Below, one piece after another: positions 46,009 to 56,474 of a stretch of DNA of 64,000 nt (its first letter is position 1; each line of letters starts with the position of its first letter). The position numbers and the translations under genes were made by a program. This DNA is from Brevibacillus fluminis (lineage in GTDB: Bacteria; Bacillota; Bacilli; Brevibacillales; Brevibacillaceae), in assembly GCF_003710825.1 (NCBI RefSeq), contig NZ_RHHQ01000004.1, positions 310,001-374,000 on the forward strand. Reading direction: 5' to 3'. The notes under the pieces were generated by a model. It saw nothing but the letters and a program-made list of their open reading frames with translations. It had not been told where the DNA came from and made no database searches.

Positions 46009-49000
46009 TTAAGAGGCGCTTTCTATCATCTTTTTGGTATCTTCCAGCTTAACGGAAACGAGCTTGGATACGCCACCTTCCTGCATGGTGATACCGTACA
46101 GCACGTCCGCCGATTCCATCGTCCCTTTGCGGTGCGTGACGCAAATAAATTGGGTTTGCCCGCTGAAATGGCGCATGTACTCAGCAAAGCGGGTCACGTT
46201 CGCCTCATCCAGTGCGGCTTCCACTTCATCTAATACGCAGAACGGCACCGGTTTGACTCGCAAAATTGCAAACAACAAGCCCATCGCAGTCAAAGCGCGC
46301 TCCCCACCAGAGAGAAGCGCCAGGTTTTGCAGCTTCTTGCCTGGAGGCTGGGCCACGATGTCGACCCCGGTTTCCAGCAAATTGTCCGGCATCGTAAGGA
46401 TTAGATCGGCACGCCCTCCGCCGAACAGCTGAACAAACACGTCGCGGAATTGCTCGCGGATATCTTCAAACGTTTCTTTGAAGCGACGGGACATTTCCGT
46501 ATCCATTTCCTCGATGACCTGATAGAGCATGGCTTTTGCTTCCGACAGATCGGCTTCCTGCGAGGAAAGGAACTGCATTCGCTCAAACAGACGCTCATAT
46601 TCCTCGATGGCACCGAGATTCACCGTACCAAGCGCTGTGATTTTCTGCTTCAAGAGTGCGACTGCCTGCTGCTCTTCGGCAAGCTCGCCTTGTGCCGGAT
46701 ATTTTTGCTTCGCCAGATCATAGCTCAGCTCATATTCTTCGGTCAATTTATTCAATAGATGATCGAGCTCGACGTCGTACCGGTTCGTTTTCACTTCTTC
46801 CTGATGGACGGCATCCTCGAGCGCTTTCACTTTTTTACGAATATCTTTGGCGGCAAGCTCCACTTGCTCCAGCTGGCTGTATAGAAGTGCCCGCTCACTG
46901 CGGCGTTCGCCAATCAAACCGGCGACCCGATCCTTGTCGGCCCGCAGCTCGGCGATTTTGCTTTCCAGCTCTGCCTCGACCACTTCATTGCTGCCTTCCA
47001 GATCGTCGAGCGAGGCCAGCGTCCGGTTCGCCTCCTCCCACTCCGTCGAAAGCGTCAGACGCTGCTGTGTCAGACGATCGACCTGCTCCAGACGAGCACG
47101 GTGCTCCTCTGCCGCCTGTGCACAAGCCACTTTTAGGGATGTGATCCGCTGGTTCATCTCTTCTTTGCTCGCGATTTGCGCTTGGCGTTTCGCTTCTGCC
47201 TCGGCAATCGTCTGGGACAACAGCTCTTCCTCGCGCGCTAATTCAGCAAGACGCGCTTCCAGCTGTGTGAGTTTGACCTGCGATTCCGCTACTTCTTTTT
47301 GGCACGCTTCCTTGTCTTGCTCAAGCATATAGAGTCGATCAGATAGCGTTCGCCCTTCCGAATGCGTCTGCTGGGCCAGGCTTTTCAGCTCCTGCTCCTT
47401 AACACGCAGCGACTCCCCTTCGTTGCGAAGTCGTTCTTGCTCCTGCTCCCGCTGTACGGCAAGCGCGCGGTGGGCACGGATCACCGTCTCCTGCTCCTCG
47501 ATTTGCGCTGCGAGTGCAGCCATGGTCGCTTCCAGCTCTTCTGCCTGCCGATTGCGTCCAAGCAGGTTCGTGGAGTTCTTTTTCAATGCCCCCCCTGTCA
47601 TGGAACCGCCCGCATTGACAATATCCCCGTCCAGGGTGACGATGCGGTAGCGATAGGAGAAGGAGCGCGCCACACGGTTAGCCTGTTCCAGCGTTTCGGT
47701 GACGATCACATTGCCGAGCATGGATTCCACGATCGCCCGGTATGTATCCGAGAACGAGACGAGCTCGCTGGCGATCCCGACTACGCCTTCCGCTTGATCC
47801 AGCTTGCGCCGATCCTCTGCGCTGAGCTGTCGAGAGCGAATAACATCGAGCGGCAAAAACGTCGCCCGTCCGGCGTTGTGCTTTTTCAAATAAGCGATTG
47901 CTTCGCGACCCGCCGCTTCGTTCTTCACGACGACGTTTTGCAAGGCGCCGCCCAAAGCAACCTCGACCGCCGTTTCGTACCGCTCCGGCACGGTCACCAG
48001 CTCTGCAACCGCCCCGTGAATGCCTGCAAAGCCTTTTTCCCGCGCTTTTAAAATCTCTTTAACACCTTGCTGGAAACCGGCGAAATCCGCCTGCATTTCC
48101 TTGAGCAAATCAAGGCGAGATTTAGTCGCCTCACGACGTTGTTCCATCTGCTGCATTGTGCGGCGTTGCGCTTCCAGCTCTTGCTGGCCCTGGCGCTGTT
48201 CTTCCATAAGCTGTTTATACGATTCCAGTGCGGAAATGATGCCGCGCTCGATCTCTTGCAGCGATTGCTGAATCTGTTCGACTTTTCCGAGACGCGCTGC
48301 ATCTTCCTCTTCCAGACGGGTATGCTCTTGTGCAAAACGGGCGAGGCGTGCCTCATTGGCTGTGATCAACTGCTGTTCCCGGCGTACTTCATTGCGTTGG
48401 TTCGCAGATTGATTCATCGTTTCAAAATAATCGCCTTTCAGCCGGTCGACATCGTCAGTAAGGGCCTGAACCATGCTGGCGAGCTCCGCCTCTGCCTTTG
48501 CAAGCAACCCTTCGGTTTCTCGGCGCTTTTCTTTTGCATTGGTTGCCTTGTCCTGCTCAGTCGCAAGCTCGCTGTCTACGTCGCGCTGCTTTTGTGTCAA
48601 ACGGTGCATCTGCTCCATCGTTTGATTTCGGTTGGATGCAAGGTTGCGCAGCCGTTCCTTCAAAACTTCGCGCTGCCCTTCCACCTTTTCCGTCTCTTCG
48701 CTCACTTCAAGCAGTACTTGCTGCAGCTCGTCTAGCGACTGATCCAGTTGGTTGACCTTCAGCTTGGCTTGCTCGACATCCGCTTCTTTTGAAGAAGCTT
48801 CTGTTGAATGCGCGATCAGCTCCTCTTTCAGCTGCTCCGCCTTCTTGCTCGCTTCCTGCCACTTCTCATGCGTCAAATCAATTTGCTGCACATATAAGGC
48901 AACTTCGCGTTCCACGAGCTGCTGGTGCAATGTTTTATACGTTTTGGCTGTCTCTGCCTGTTCGGAAAGCGGACCGATCTGTTCGTTGATTTCGCTCACA

Positions 49001-49581
49001 ATATCGTGGATGCGCACCAGATTTTGCTCCGTCTCCTCCAGCTTTTTCTGAGCCTCGCGCTTGCGGTTCTTGTACTTGACGATCCCCGCTGCCTCCTCGA
49101 AAATTCCGCGTCTTTCTTCGGACTTGGTGCTCAAAATCTCTTCAATTTTGCCCTGTCCAATGATCGAGTAGGCTTCGCGACCGAGCCCGGTATCCATGAA
49201 CAGCTCCATAATATCCTTTAAACGGCACGAACGTTTGTTAATCGAATATTCACTGTCGCCAGAACGATAGACACGGCGCGTGACCGTCACCTCGGAATAC
49301 TCCAGATCAAGCGAACGGTCGGTATTATCCAATGTCAACGATACTTCTGCAAAGTTGACCGGCTTTCGCGAATCGCTTCCGGCGAAAATAATATCTTCCA
49401 TTTTCGCACCGCGCAGCGATTTGGCGCTCTGCTCCCCCAACACCCAGCGGATGCTGTCGGAAACATTGCTCTTTCCGCTCCCATTCGGCCCTACAACGGC
49501 GGTCACGCCAGGCACGAATTCGAACTCTGTGCGGTCCGCAAACGATTTGAAGCCGATCAGCTCTAGGCGTTTTAAGTACAT
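46009..49581 (-). CDS. smc: Chromosome partition protein SMC
   Basis: A 1190-residue SMC ATPase. Walker A GPNGSGKS lies at about 31-38, with two long coiled coils, a hinge domain at about 500-650 (AVEVALGGALQNVVVKN, ALKKN) and a C-terminal signature LLSGGERALTAM with VLDEVEAALDEANV. It compacts and separates the chromosome with ScpA and ScpB. The start at 49581 (MYLKRLELIGFKSFADR) has GGAGGAG upstream. In most Bacillales rnc is directly upstream; here about 11 kb intervenes. Confidence 0.97.
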   Translation of the reverse strand: MYLKRLELIGFKSFADRTEFEFVPGVTAVVGPNGSGKSNVSDSIRWVLGEQSAKSLRGAKMEDIIFAGSDSRKPVNFAEVSLTLDNTDRSLDLEYSEVTVTRRVYRSGDSEYSINKRSCRLKDIMELFMDTGLGREAYSIIGQGKIEEILSTKSEERRGIFEEAAGIVKYKNRKREAQKKLEETEQNLVRIHDIVSEINEQIGPLSEQAETAKTYKTLHQQLVEREVALYVQQIDLTHEKWQEASKKAEQLKEELIAHSTEASSKEADVEQAKLKVNQLDQSLDELQQVLLEVSEETEKVEGQREVLKERLRNLASNRNQTMEQMHRLTQKQRDVDSELATEQDKATNAKEKRRETEGLLAKAEAELASMVQALTDDVDRLKGDYFETMNQSANQRNEVRREQQLITANEARLARFAQEHTRLEEEDAARLGKVEQIQQSLQEIERGIISALESYKQLMEEQRQGQQELEAQRRTMQQMEQRREATKSRLDLLKEMQADFAGFQQGVKEILKAREKGFAGIHGAVAELVTVPERYETAVEVALGGALQNVVVKNEAAGREAIAYLKKHNAGRATFLPLDVIRSRQLSAEDRRKLDQAEGVVGIASELVSFSDTYRAIVESMLGNVIVTETLEQANRVARSFSYRYRIVTLDGDIVNAGGSMTGGALKKNSTNLLGRNRQAEELEATMAALAAQIEEQETVIRAHRALAVQREQEQERLRNEGESLRVKEQELKSLAQQTHSEGRTLSDRLYMLEQDKEACQKEVAESQVKLTQLEARLAELAREEELLSQTIAEAEAKRQAQIASKEEMNQRITSLKVACAQAAEEHRARLEQVDRLTQQRLTLSTEWEEANRTLASLDDLEGSNEVVEAELESKIAELRADKDRVAGLIGERRSERALLYSQLEQVELAAKDIRKKVKALEDAVHQEEVKTNRYDVELDHLLNKLTEEYELSYDLAKQKYPAQGELAEEQQAVALLKQKITALGTVNLGAIEEYERLFERMQFLSSQEADLSEAKAMLYQVIEEMDTEMSRRFKETFEDIREQFRDVFVQLFGGGRADLILTMPDNLLETGVDIVAQPPGKKLQNLALLSGGERALTAMGLLFAILRVKPVPFCVLDEVEAALDEANVTRFAEYMRHFSGQTQFICVTHRKGTMESADVLYGITMQEGGVSKLVSVKLEDTKKMIESAS

Positions 49582-49741
49582 GCGTACTCCTCCTACTAGA
49601 AACGCTCCCAATGAATCTAGGAGCAAACAAAATCACTTTAACTGTATTATTCTATCATAACCGCGTGTATTAGCGAAGAAGGGCCTTAAGAATCATGCGA
49701 TATCGACAAGCTGCAATAGGCGCTCGCCAACCAAGAAGACA

Positions 49742-49771
49742 ACAAACACCCGGTTTTCGACGGGTGTTTGT
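49742..49771 (-). terminator. Hairpin after the chemoreceptor gene
   Basis: ACAAACACCCG / CGGGTGTTTGT, a perfect 11-bp stem, lies 12 bases past the stop of the chemoreceptor gene. A TTGTTGTCTTC tail follows on the minus strand. The other side is richer in T, so it may also work for plus-strand transcripts. Confidence 0.65.
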
Positions 49772-49782
49772 CATTTTTTCTC

Positions 49783-51507
49783 CTATTCGGTTTTAAACTG
49801 ATCGATGACGCCAGACAGCTCCTCCGCCACGCCTGTAAGCTCTTGGGCGATCGTGGCCAACTGATGGACCGCACGGCTTTGTTCAACAGAGCCAGCAGCC
49901 ACCTGCTCGGATGCAGCTGATGTTTGGCGCGTGACATCGGCGATTTGACCGAGATAGTCATCGAATTCTTTGCGGGTTCGATCTAATTGAACGATTGTGC
50001 CGCTTAAATTGGCAGCTATTCCTTCGATCTGACTGGAAATGGCACCAAGCCCTTCGAACGATTGCTGTGTTTGGCGGAACGCCTCCCTTTGCTCGCTAAC
50101 AAGCTGCTTGCTTTCGTCAATTTGCACCGTCATTTCTTCTGTACGCGCTGCGAATGATTGTAAGATCGCATCGATCTGCATGATCGCTTGTGCCGACTGG
50201 TCAGCCAGCTTGCCGACCTCATTGGCCACAACTGCGAACCCTTTGCCATGCTCACCGGCACGTGCCGCCTCGATTGAAGCATTGAGCGAGAGCAATCGTG
50301 TTTGATCGGCAATTTCTTTTACTTTCAAACCGATGTCTGCAGCATCCACTGACGCCTGACGCAAATGGATCGAGGCAGACTGCAGCTCCTCAAACGACTG
50401 CGTGCTTTTATTTCCGCGCTCCAAAAGCGTGCGGAACAGCTCCTGCGCTTCCGTACCCGCACGGGCCAGCTCGACCGCCACATCCTTGAATTGGTCGACG
50501 CTCGTCGCAACTTCTTCTACTGCATTTTCAACTACTTTTGATTTTTCCACAGCATTTTCCAGTTGTTCCGTCTGATGAACGGCCCCTGCCGCCACCTCGT
50601 TCATGACGCTTGAGAGCTCCTCGCTTTGGGCGAGCGTCTCCTCAGAGATCGCAGCCGTGTTTTGTGAGTGGTCGCGCAGTGCGGCAGCATTCACTTTCAC
50701 CCGCGTAACCAGTTCTTTGATGCTCTCGATCATCCGGTTGTTGTAATCGCTGATGTCGCCAAGCTCATTGTCGACTGTACGAACCGAACGCACCGTCACA
50801 TCCCCGCGCGTCACCTGTTCCATGCTCGTCTTAACCGAATTGATCTGTTTGATCATCCGCTCCACAAACAACGTGATGACCGCAAGCGAAACGAGCATAA
50901 GCAAGGTGACGGTCGGTATGAGGATGCGCAGCGAGAATCCGCGCATTTGCGCTTCGACTTCATCGACGGTTTGGGCGGAAATGGCTATCGATAAGTAACC
51001 GTACGTCTGTGCATCGTTCTTTAATGGAATGACGACGGTAAAATACTTGCCCCATTTTGGATCATCGGTGATGTCGGATACCGAGTAGCCGTTTTGCTTG
51101 ATGGTCGCGACATCGAGATCATCATTCATGATCGGTTCCCCATAAGGGGCTGCTTGTTCCCGAGGCAGACCGTCGATGATCACGCTCCACTTCCCGTTTA
51201 CTTGTCCCAATGTATTCAAATACATCGCACCTACGCTCGTCCTCAACTCGTCGAAGCGTGCACGGAGCTGTTCATACTCAGGCGACGCCCCTGATGGATT
51301 TGCCAGAAATTTGCGATAAAGATCTGCGTCAATTTGGTTATCGAGGCCTCTTACAATTTTGAGCGCATCTGACTGCAGCGTCGAGAACGCCGTTTTTTTC
51401 ACCAAATACAAGCCTAGCCAGCCCGCCGCCACGCTCATCGCTACCAGCACAGCAACGACTGTCCACAACAACGATCCTCTCAATCCCATGCGTTTTTTTC
51501 TTTTCAT
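49783..51507 (-). CDS. Methyl-accepting chemotaxis protein
   Basis: A chemoreceptor of about 574 residues from the ATG at 51507. It has a basic start, TM1 near 12-32, an extracellular sensor of about 165 residues, TM2, a HAMP domain ([18 protein letters not shown]) and a cytoplasmic signalling tip with [20 protein letters not shown]. The ligand is unknown. The exact start is uncertain (51528 is possible). It lies behind a separate terminator and a SigD-like promoter, so it is not in the operon upstream. Confidence 0.9.
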   Translation of the reverse strand: MKRKKRMGLRGSLLWTVVAVLVAMSVAAGWLGLYLVKKTAFSTLQSDALKIVRGLDNQIDADLYRKFLANPSGASPEYEQLRARFDELRTSVGAMYLNTLGQVNGKWSVIIDGLPREQAAPYGEPIMNDDLDVATIKQNGYSVSDITDDPKWGKYFTVVIPLKNDAQTYGYLSIAISAQTVDEVEAQMRGFSLRILIPTVTLLMLVSLAVITLFVERMIKQINSVKTSMEQVTRGDVTVRSVRTVDNELGDISDYNNRMIESIKELVTRVKVNAAALRDHSQNTAAISEETLAQSEELSSVMNEVAAGAVHQTEQLENAVEKSKVVENAVEEVATSVDQFKDVAVELARAGTEAQELFRTLLERGNKSTQSFEELQSASIHLRQASVDAADIGLKVKEIADQTRLLSLNASIEAARAGEHGKGFAVVANEVGKLADQSAQAIMQIDAILQSFAARTEEMTVQIDESKQLVSEQREAFRQTQQSFEGLGAISSQIEGIAANLSGTIVQLDRTRKEFDDYLGQIADVTRQTSAASEQVAAGSVEQSRAVHQLATIAQELTGVAEELSGVIDQFKTE

Positions 51508-51567
51508 GATTGTACGATTTTCCCCCATTTTTTTGTTTTGTAAGTTAACTTTTCCCCTATCTTTTAA

Positions 51568-51595
51568 AATTCGGCTTTCTACTCGGAATTCTTTA
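51568..51595 (-). promoter_or_regulatory. SigD-like promoter of the chemoreceptor
   Basis: Minus strand TAAA (51595-51592), 16 bases, GCCGAATT (51575-51568). The motility sigma factor consensus in B. subtilis is TAAA-N15-GCCGATAT. It lies about 60 bases upstream of the ATG at 51507. Confidence 0.65.
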
Positions 51596-51635
51596 CCATT
51601 TTTTAAATGAGCATGAAAGTCACAGAACAACAGCA

Positions 51636-51669
51636 ATAACAAATAGGGCTGCATATGGTTCGCAGCCCT
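51636..51669 (-). terminator. Terminator of the catabolic operon
   Basis: AGGGCTGC / GCAGCCCT with a 9-base loop, then ATTTGTTATTG, directly behind the SDR gene on the minus strand. It separates the operon from the chemoreceptor. Confidence 0.75.
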
Positions 51670-51706
51670 TCACATCACTTATTACGTTTGTTACAGTCGC
51701 ATTACG

Positions 51707-52459
51707 CTACGCCAGCTCGCCGCCGTCGATCGGAATTTGTTGACCGGTAATGTACTGCGCTTCATCAGAAGCCAGGAAAGCGAACAGTCCAGCTACCTCT
51801 TCCGGCATCGCATGGCGCTTGAGCGGAATGTTTTGGTTCACTTTATCCAGCATCTCGGGCGTGTACTCAGCCAATTGCATTGGCGTCAGGACATACCCTG
51901 GGCAGATCGTGTTGACGCGAATGGTTGGTGCCAGCTCCAGCGCCATCGTACGGGCAAGGAGGTTCACGCCGGCCTTCGAGGCGTTGTAGTCGGCATAGTA
52001 CGGATGACCGACAACACCGTTGGTTGAAGCGGTCATCAGGATGACTCCCTTCCCTTGCGCCAGCATCCGTTTGGCTGCTGCCTGCGCGGTGTAGAAAATA
52101 CCGTCCAGATTCGTGCCAATCACTTTGCGCCACTGCTCGGGTGTAATATCGACAAAGTTGGCTCTCACACTGATCCCCGCATTGGCGATTAGCACATCGA
52201 CCCCGCCCATTTTGTTGTCGATTGCAGCAAACACGTCGTTGACTTCCTCAGGATTGCTGACATCCACTTTTAACCCGTACGTGATTTCGGGATGCTCTTC
52301 CAGCACACCCACCAATCTATCCTGGTTAAAATCCAAGATGGTTACGATCGATCCTTCTGCCGCAAAGCGCAGTGCCGTCGCGAGGCCAATCCCGCTAGCT
52401 CCACCGGTAATGACCACCCGTTTATTTTGCAAGCTGTCCACATATTTTCCCGTCGTCAT
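51707..52459 (-). CDS. Short-chain dehydrogenase/reductase
   Basis: A 250-residue SDR with the NAD(P) motif TGGASGIGLA, NAGIS and the catalytic Tyr/Lys in YADYNASKAG (Ser in MTASTNGV). An Asp at the end of beta-2 (ILDFNQDR) suggests NAD. The ATG at 52459 has GGGAGGGG upstream. It is the last gene of the sigma-54 operon and probably oxidises an alcohol or aldehyde-related intermediate. The substrate is unknown. Confidence 0.88.
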   Translation of the reverse strand: MTTGKYVDSLQNKRVVITGGASGIGLATALRFAAEGSIVTILDFNQDRLVGVLEEHPEITYGLKVDVSNPEEVNDVFAAIDNKMGGVDVLIANAGISVRANFVDITPEQWRKVIGTNLDGIFYTAQAAAKRMLAQGKGVILMTASTNGVVGHPYYADYNASKAGVNLLARTMALELAPTIRVNTICPGYVLTPMQLAEYTPEMLDKVNQNIPLKRHAMPEEVAGLFAFLASDEAQYITGQQIPIDGGELA

Positions 52460-52495
52460 CGTACTACCCCTCCCATACATTTGCGATTCTTTTCC

Positions 52496-53842
52496 TTAGA
52501 AGCGCCTTGCAAAAAGGTTACGTTCCCACTCGCCCACCTGACGGGCATATTTGTCCCATTCCGTCCGCTTCACTTTGATGAATTCTTCCCATATTTCACG
52601 ACCGATGGCACGAGCCAAAATCGTGTCTTGGCTCAAGCTGTCCATCGCCTCCTCCAAAGTCCGAGGCGCACGCGAGATTCCCCGCTCCTTCATTTCCGTT
52701 TCCGTCAGCCAGCTTACATCGTCATTTGCTGGCTCGCCGGGATGAATGCCGTTTTGGATACCAGCCAAACCAGCTGCAACCAGGCAAGCGGATAAGAGAT
52801 ACGGATTGCAGGTGCCGTCCGCTCCGCGGAACTCAAAGCGTCGAGCTCGCCGCTTTTCCGGGATGCGTACCAATACAGAGCGGTTGCCTGCACCGTAGCA
52901 AATGTGCGCTGGCGCCCACGTTCCCGGCCGCATCCGTTTGTACGAGTTAATGCTTGGCGCACCGATGGCAATCAGCGATCGTCCGTGCTGCAGTAAGCCG
53001 CCGATAAAGTGATATGCTTTTTCCGAAAGGTCGAGCCCGCGTTGGTCGGTAATATCTGAGAACAGGTTCTCGCCCGCCTCATTATACAGGCTCATGTGTA
53101 CGTGCAGACCGCTTCCGGCCAAATGATCGAACGGTTTCGGCATCAAAGTGCCGACGAAGCCTTGCTTACGTGCGATCTGCTTGAAGAGATGTTGGAATGT
53201 CACCTGATCGTCCGTCGCTTTTAACGCTGGCTGGTAGCGCAAGTTGATCTCCAGCTGACCTGGACCGTATTCGCTGGAAATTTGCTCAGTCTTCACATTC
53301 ATCGCTTCCAAGGAATAGATGAACTCCTGGATGAACTCCTCCTGAATATCCACGCCATCTGTCGAGAAGCAATGGCTGTTGTCGGCAGGGACGAGCTTTC
53401 CGTTTTCCTCTTTCAGCAAATATGCTTCCTGCTCATACGCCATGTTCAGTGTGCCGCCCAAAAGCGATTCCACTTCCGCCAGCAACCGCTTCAACGCATT
53501 GCGCGGACAGCCGATCCACGGGTCTCCGTTGATGTCGACCAAGTCACACAGCATGCGCGCTGTATTTTTGCGGTACGGAACGATCGCGAACGTGCTCGGG
53601 TCCGGTACCGCGAAAAAGTCGCCGTCCCCCGCTTTGTACATCGGATCCGGGATGTATTCGTCAAAAATATCAAAGCTCATGATCGCCGCGCTGAAGTTAA
53701 CCCCTTTTTCCATGGCATCGCGCAAGCTGGCTGGCCGGATCGTCCGACCACGCGTGACGCCCGCATAATCCAAAAATTCGATGCGAATAAATTCAATCCC
53801 TTTATCTTCTACCAACGCAAGAACTTCCGCTTTTGTATACAT
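52496..53842 (-). CDS. Glutamine synthetase-like glutamate-amine ligase
   Basis: A 448-residue GS-fold protein with an N-terminal beta-grasp (FIRIEFLDYAGVTRGRTI) and catalytic domain. GS motifs are visible: YEQEAYLL, GPGQLEINL, AGSGLHVHMSL, NSYKRMRPG and NRSVLVRIP. It resembles the GlnT/PuuA/FluG group of ligases that join glutamate to amines rather than standard glutamine synthetase. It lies 4 bases after the M20 gene. With the amidohydrolase at 56475 it makes a split FluG. Confidence 0.85.
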   Translation of the reverse strand: MYTKAEVLALVEDKGIEFIRIEFLDYAGVTRGRTIRPASLRDAMEKGVNFSAAIMSFDIFDEYIPDPMYKAGDGDFFAVPDPSTFAIVPYRKNTARMLCDLVDINGDPWIGCPRNALKRLLAEVESLLGGTLNMAYEQEAYLLKEENGKLVPADNSHCFSTDGVDIQEEFIQEFIYSLEAMNVKTEQISSEYGPGQLEINLRYQPALKATDDQVTFQHLFKQIARKQGFVGTLMPKPFDHLAGSGLHVHMSLYNEAGENLFSDITDQRGLDLSEKAYHFIGGLLQHGRSLIAIGAPSINSYKRMRPGTWAPAHICYGAGNRSVLVRIPEKRRARRFEFRGADGTCNPYLLSACLVAAGLAGIQNGIHPGEPANDDVSWLTETEMKERGISRAPRTLEEAMDSLSQDTILARAIGREIWEEFIKVKRTEWDKYARQVGEWERNLFARRF

Positions 53843-53846
53843 TGTC

Positions 53847-55034
53847 TTACTCCCCTTCTTCTAGCCAGTTTAAGGCGAACTGTGTGAAGATCTTGCCGCC
53901 GATTGGGATAATTGCTTCGTCAAAGTAGAACTGTGGATGATGGAGATCAAAACTGTCCTTTTCCGACTGCTTGATGCCGAGCCGGAAGTAGGTGCTAGGA
54001 ACCGCTTGGGCAAAATAACCGAAATCATCGGCTCCCATGGAGGGATGTGGCAGTGTATGCAAATTCGTTTCACCAATAACGCGCGCGGCGCTTTCGGCGA
54101 GTCGATGCAAAACGCGGGCATTATTGTTCACAGCCGGATTGCCATCATCGTAAGAAACGTTGGCCTTGCCGCCGTATTGCTGGGCGATGCCCTCCACCAG
54201 CTCGATGAACTTGCGCTTGCAGTCGATCCGAACCTCTTCCGTCAGGCTCCGGATCGTCCCGTCCAGCGTCACGGCATCGGCGACCACGTTGCTCGCCACT
54301 CCCCCGTTGATTTTGCCAACGTGAATGACAAGCGGTTCGACAGGATTGCTCATTTTGACGCGCAAATACTGCAGAGAACGAATGACTTCGGCTGCGATCG
54401 CGATCGCATCGACCGCTTGATGCGGACGCGCACTGTGTCCGCCTTTGCCCATGATGTGAATGGAAAAATCATCGCAAGAGGCGGTTACGCTCCCTTCCCT
54501 CACGCCGACGGTGCCAAACGGTAGATGCGGCCACAAATGTAGGGCCACTGCCGCTTCGATCGTTGGCTCCGACAGCACACCGGCTTCGATCATTTTTTTG
54601 GCTGCTCCATCCGCTTCCTCACCGGGCTGGAAAATGCAGCGAACCAAACCGCGAAACCGGTCACGATGTTTCCACAGATGATAGACCGCTCCAAGTAAAA
54701 TCGTCGTATGGCCGTCATGGCCACAGGCGTGCATGACACCCGGGTTTTGGGAAGCAAACGGCACACCGCTTTTCTCCTCGATCGGCAATGCGTCGATATC
54801 GGCGCGCAGCGCAATGGTGCGTCCGGTGCCCAATCCTCCGTGAATATCGACGACGACACCCGTCTCACACATAATTTTGCTTGGTATCCCCCACTCATTG
54901 AGCGTCCGGACGATTGTTGCACAAGTTTCATGCTCTGAAAACGATAGCTCGGGATGCTGATGAAGCTGCCTTCTAACTGCGTACAAGCGTTCATCGATGG
55001 CAGAATCCCACGCCCACTCTGTCCCGATTGACAT
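53847..55034 (-). CDS. M20D family amidohydrolase
   Basis: A 395-residue metallopeptidase of the IAA-amino acid hydrolase/hippurate hydrolase type: LRADIDALPIEEKSG, HACGHDGHTTILLG, FQPGEEADGAAKKM, HLWPHLPFGTVG and a lid domain with GKGGHSARPH. It cleaves N-acyl or gamma-linked amides. In this operon it may release glutamate or acyl groups from the ligase product. Confidence 0.9.
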   Translation of the reverse strand: MSIGTEWAWDSAIDERLYAVRRQLHQHPELSFSEHETCATIVRTLNEWGIPSKIMCETGVVVDIHGGLGTGRTIALRADIDALPIEEKSGVPFASQNPGVMHACGHDGHTTILLGAVYHLWKHRDRFRGLVRCIFQPGEEADGAAKKMIEAGVLSEPTIEAAVALHLWPHLPFGTVGVREGSVTASCDDFSIHIMGKGGHSARPHQAVDAIAIAAEVIRSLQYLRVKMSNPVEPLVIHVGKINGGVASNVVADAVTLDGTIRSLTEEVRIDCKRKFIELVEGIAQQYGGKANVSYDDGNPAVNNNARVLHRLAESAARVIGETNLHTLPHPSMGADDFGYFAQAVPSTYFRLGIKQSEKDSFDLHHPQFYFDEAIIPIGGKIFTQFALNWLEEGE

Positions 55035-55101
55035 GTTCGATTGCTCCTTTCACACACGGCTAACGGCTCGTTTGGTCAAGCCCGTCAATCCGCACTAGCC
55101 G

Positions 55102-56442
55102 TTACTGAAGATCCATCTGGATCGGTTTGTCTTTGTACACTTTTGTATGAATGACGATGTAGATAATCCCGAGAGCAAGCCAGATCGAGCCTACTTTGAG
55201 CGCAAGCGCGTCCATCGAACTGATGACGTAGCCGATGACGCACATTCCGATAAGCGGCAGAATCAGGTGGCCAAAAATGTTTTTTGATTTTTTTCGGATC
55301 ATGAAGTGATTGATCACCGTGATATGCAGGATCAAAAAGCCGGTCAGTGCGCCAAAGTTGACCAAATTGGTGAGCACCGGCATCGCATCTTGAAAACCGA
55401 GGCTTACCACCATAGAGACAATCGCAACCAAAATCGTGCTGACATAGGGGGTTTGGTATTTTGGATGCACTTTGGCCAGTGCACGCGGTAGCTTTCGGTC
55501 ACGTCCCATCGAAAACAAAATCCGCGAGATGGCCGCTTGGGAAACCAATGCCGAGGATATGCCCCACGAGAAGACAGTCGCCAAAATCGCTACGGTCTTG
55601 AGCCATGCTCCGCCTGCGATCCCAGCTATGTCATAGAACGCGGTGTCCAAATTGTCGAGCGTCGTGCCGCGAGCCAGGTCGCTTGCCACCCATGTTTGGG
55701 CGACAAACAAGAAGCCTACTGAAAGGAGAGCTGCCACGCTCGCACGTCCCACAACTTTGTTGCCACCTTTCACTTCTTCTGCCATCGTGGAAATCGCATC
55801 AAAGCCGAGGAAGGAAAGTACAGCGATAGATACCGCGCCCATCACGAGATTGATGTTGAAATTTTCGGCATCAAACAGCGGTTTGATCGTAAAGCCTCCA
55901 CTGCCTTTTCCCGCAAACAAAGCCGTGATGCCCGCGATTAAAAAGATAACGAGAACGGCGAACAGCAGGATCAAGGTATATTTGTTTGCTTTTGCCGTGA
56001 ACTCAACCCCGCGAATGTTGATAAAGGTATTGACTGCGATAAACATGACAATCCACAGCCACCCCGGCACGCCAGGCACAAGGGCAACCAAGGCGTTGGC
56101 GCTCACAACATAGCACAGCGACGGAATGAGGATATAGTCGAGCAAAATCGACCAACCGGAAACGAAACCGACGTATTCATTCAACCCGCGCTGCGCATAG
56201 GCGTACACAGAGCCTGCCACAGGGAACGCCTCCGACATTTTGGCATAGCTCAACGCCGTGAAGATCATCCCGGTCATCCCGATCAGATACGCAAGGGCGA
56301 CCATACCTTTGGAGGCATCCGACACGTAACCGAATACGCCAAACGGGGCGATCGGCACCATAAAAATCAATCCATAGATCAGCAAATCCCAAAAGCTCAG
56401 CGCTCGTTTTAATTCTTGTTTATAGCCAAACTCTTCGATCAT
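55102..56442 (-). CDS. APC-family permease, PuuP-like
   Basis: A 446-residue transporter with about 12 helices and no signal peptide. Motifs recall E. coli PuuP: GWSILLDYILIP, FLGFDAISTMAEEVKGG, RILFSMGRDRKLP and VNFGALTGFL. Uptake of an amine or amino acid is likely. Putrescine is possible given the GS-like gene nearby, but not shown. It lies between the two amidohydrolases. Confidence 0.82.
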   Translation of the reverse strand: MIEEFGYKQELKRALSFWDLLIYGLIFMVPIAPFGVFGYVSDASKGMVALAYLIGMTGMIFTALSYAKMSEAFPVAGSVYAYAQRGLNEYVGFVSGWSILLDYILIPSLCYVVSANALVALVPGVPGWLWIVMFIAVNTFINIRGVEFTAKANKYTLILLFAVLVIFLIAGITALFAGKGSGGFTIKPLFDAENFNINLVMGAVSIAVLSFLGFDAISTMAEEVKGGNKVVGRASVAALLSVGFLFVAQTWVASDLARGTTLDNLDTAFYDIAGIAGGAWLKTVAILATVFSWGISSALVSQAAISRILFSMGRDRKLPRALAKVHPKYQTPYVSTILVAIVSMVVSLGFQDAMPVLTNLVNFGALTGFLILHITVINHFMIRKKSKNIFGHLILPLIGMCVIGYVISSMDALALKVGSIWLALGIIYIVIHTKVYKDKPIQMDLQ

Positions 56443-56474
56443 TCTATATACCCCCTATTGGTACGCTGCTTGAT

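Noticed and set aside
49783..52459. Chemoreceptor as last gene of the sigma-54 operon
   Set aside because: A clear terminator at 51636-51669 and a SigD-like promoter at 51568-51595 separate it from the SDR gene.
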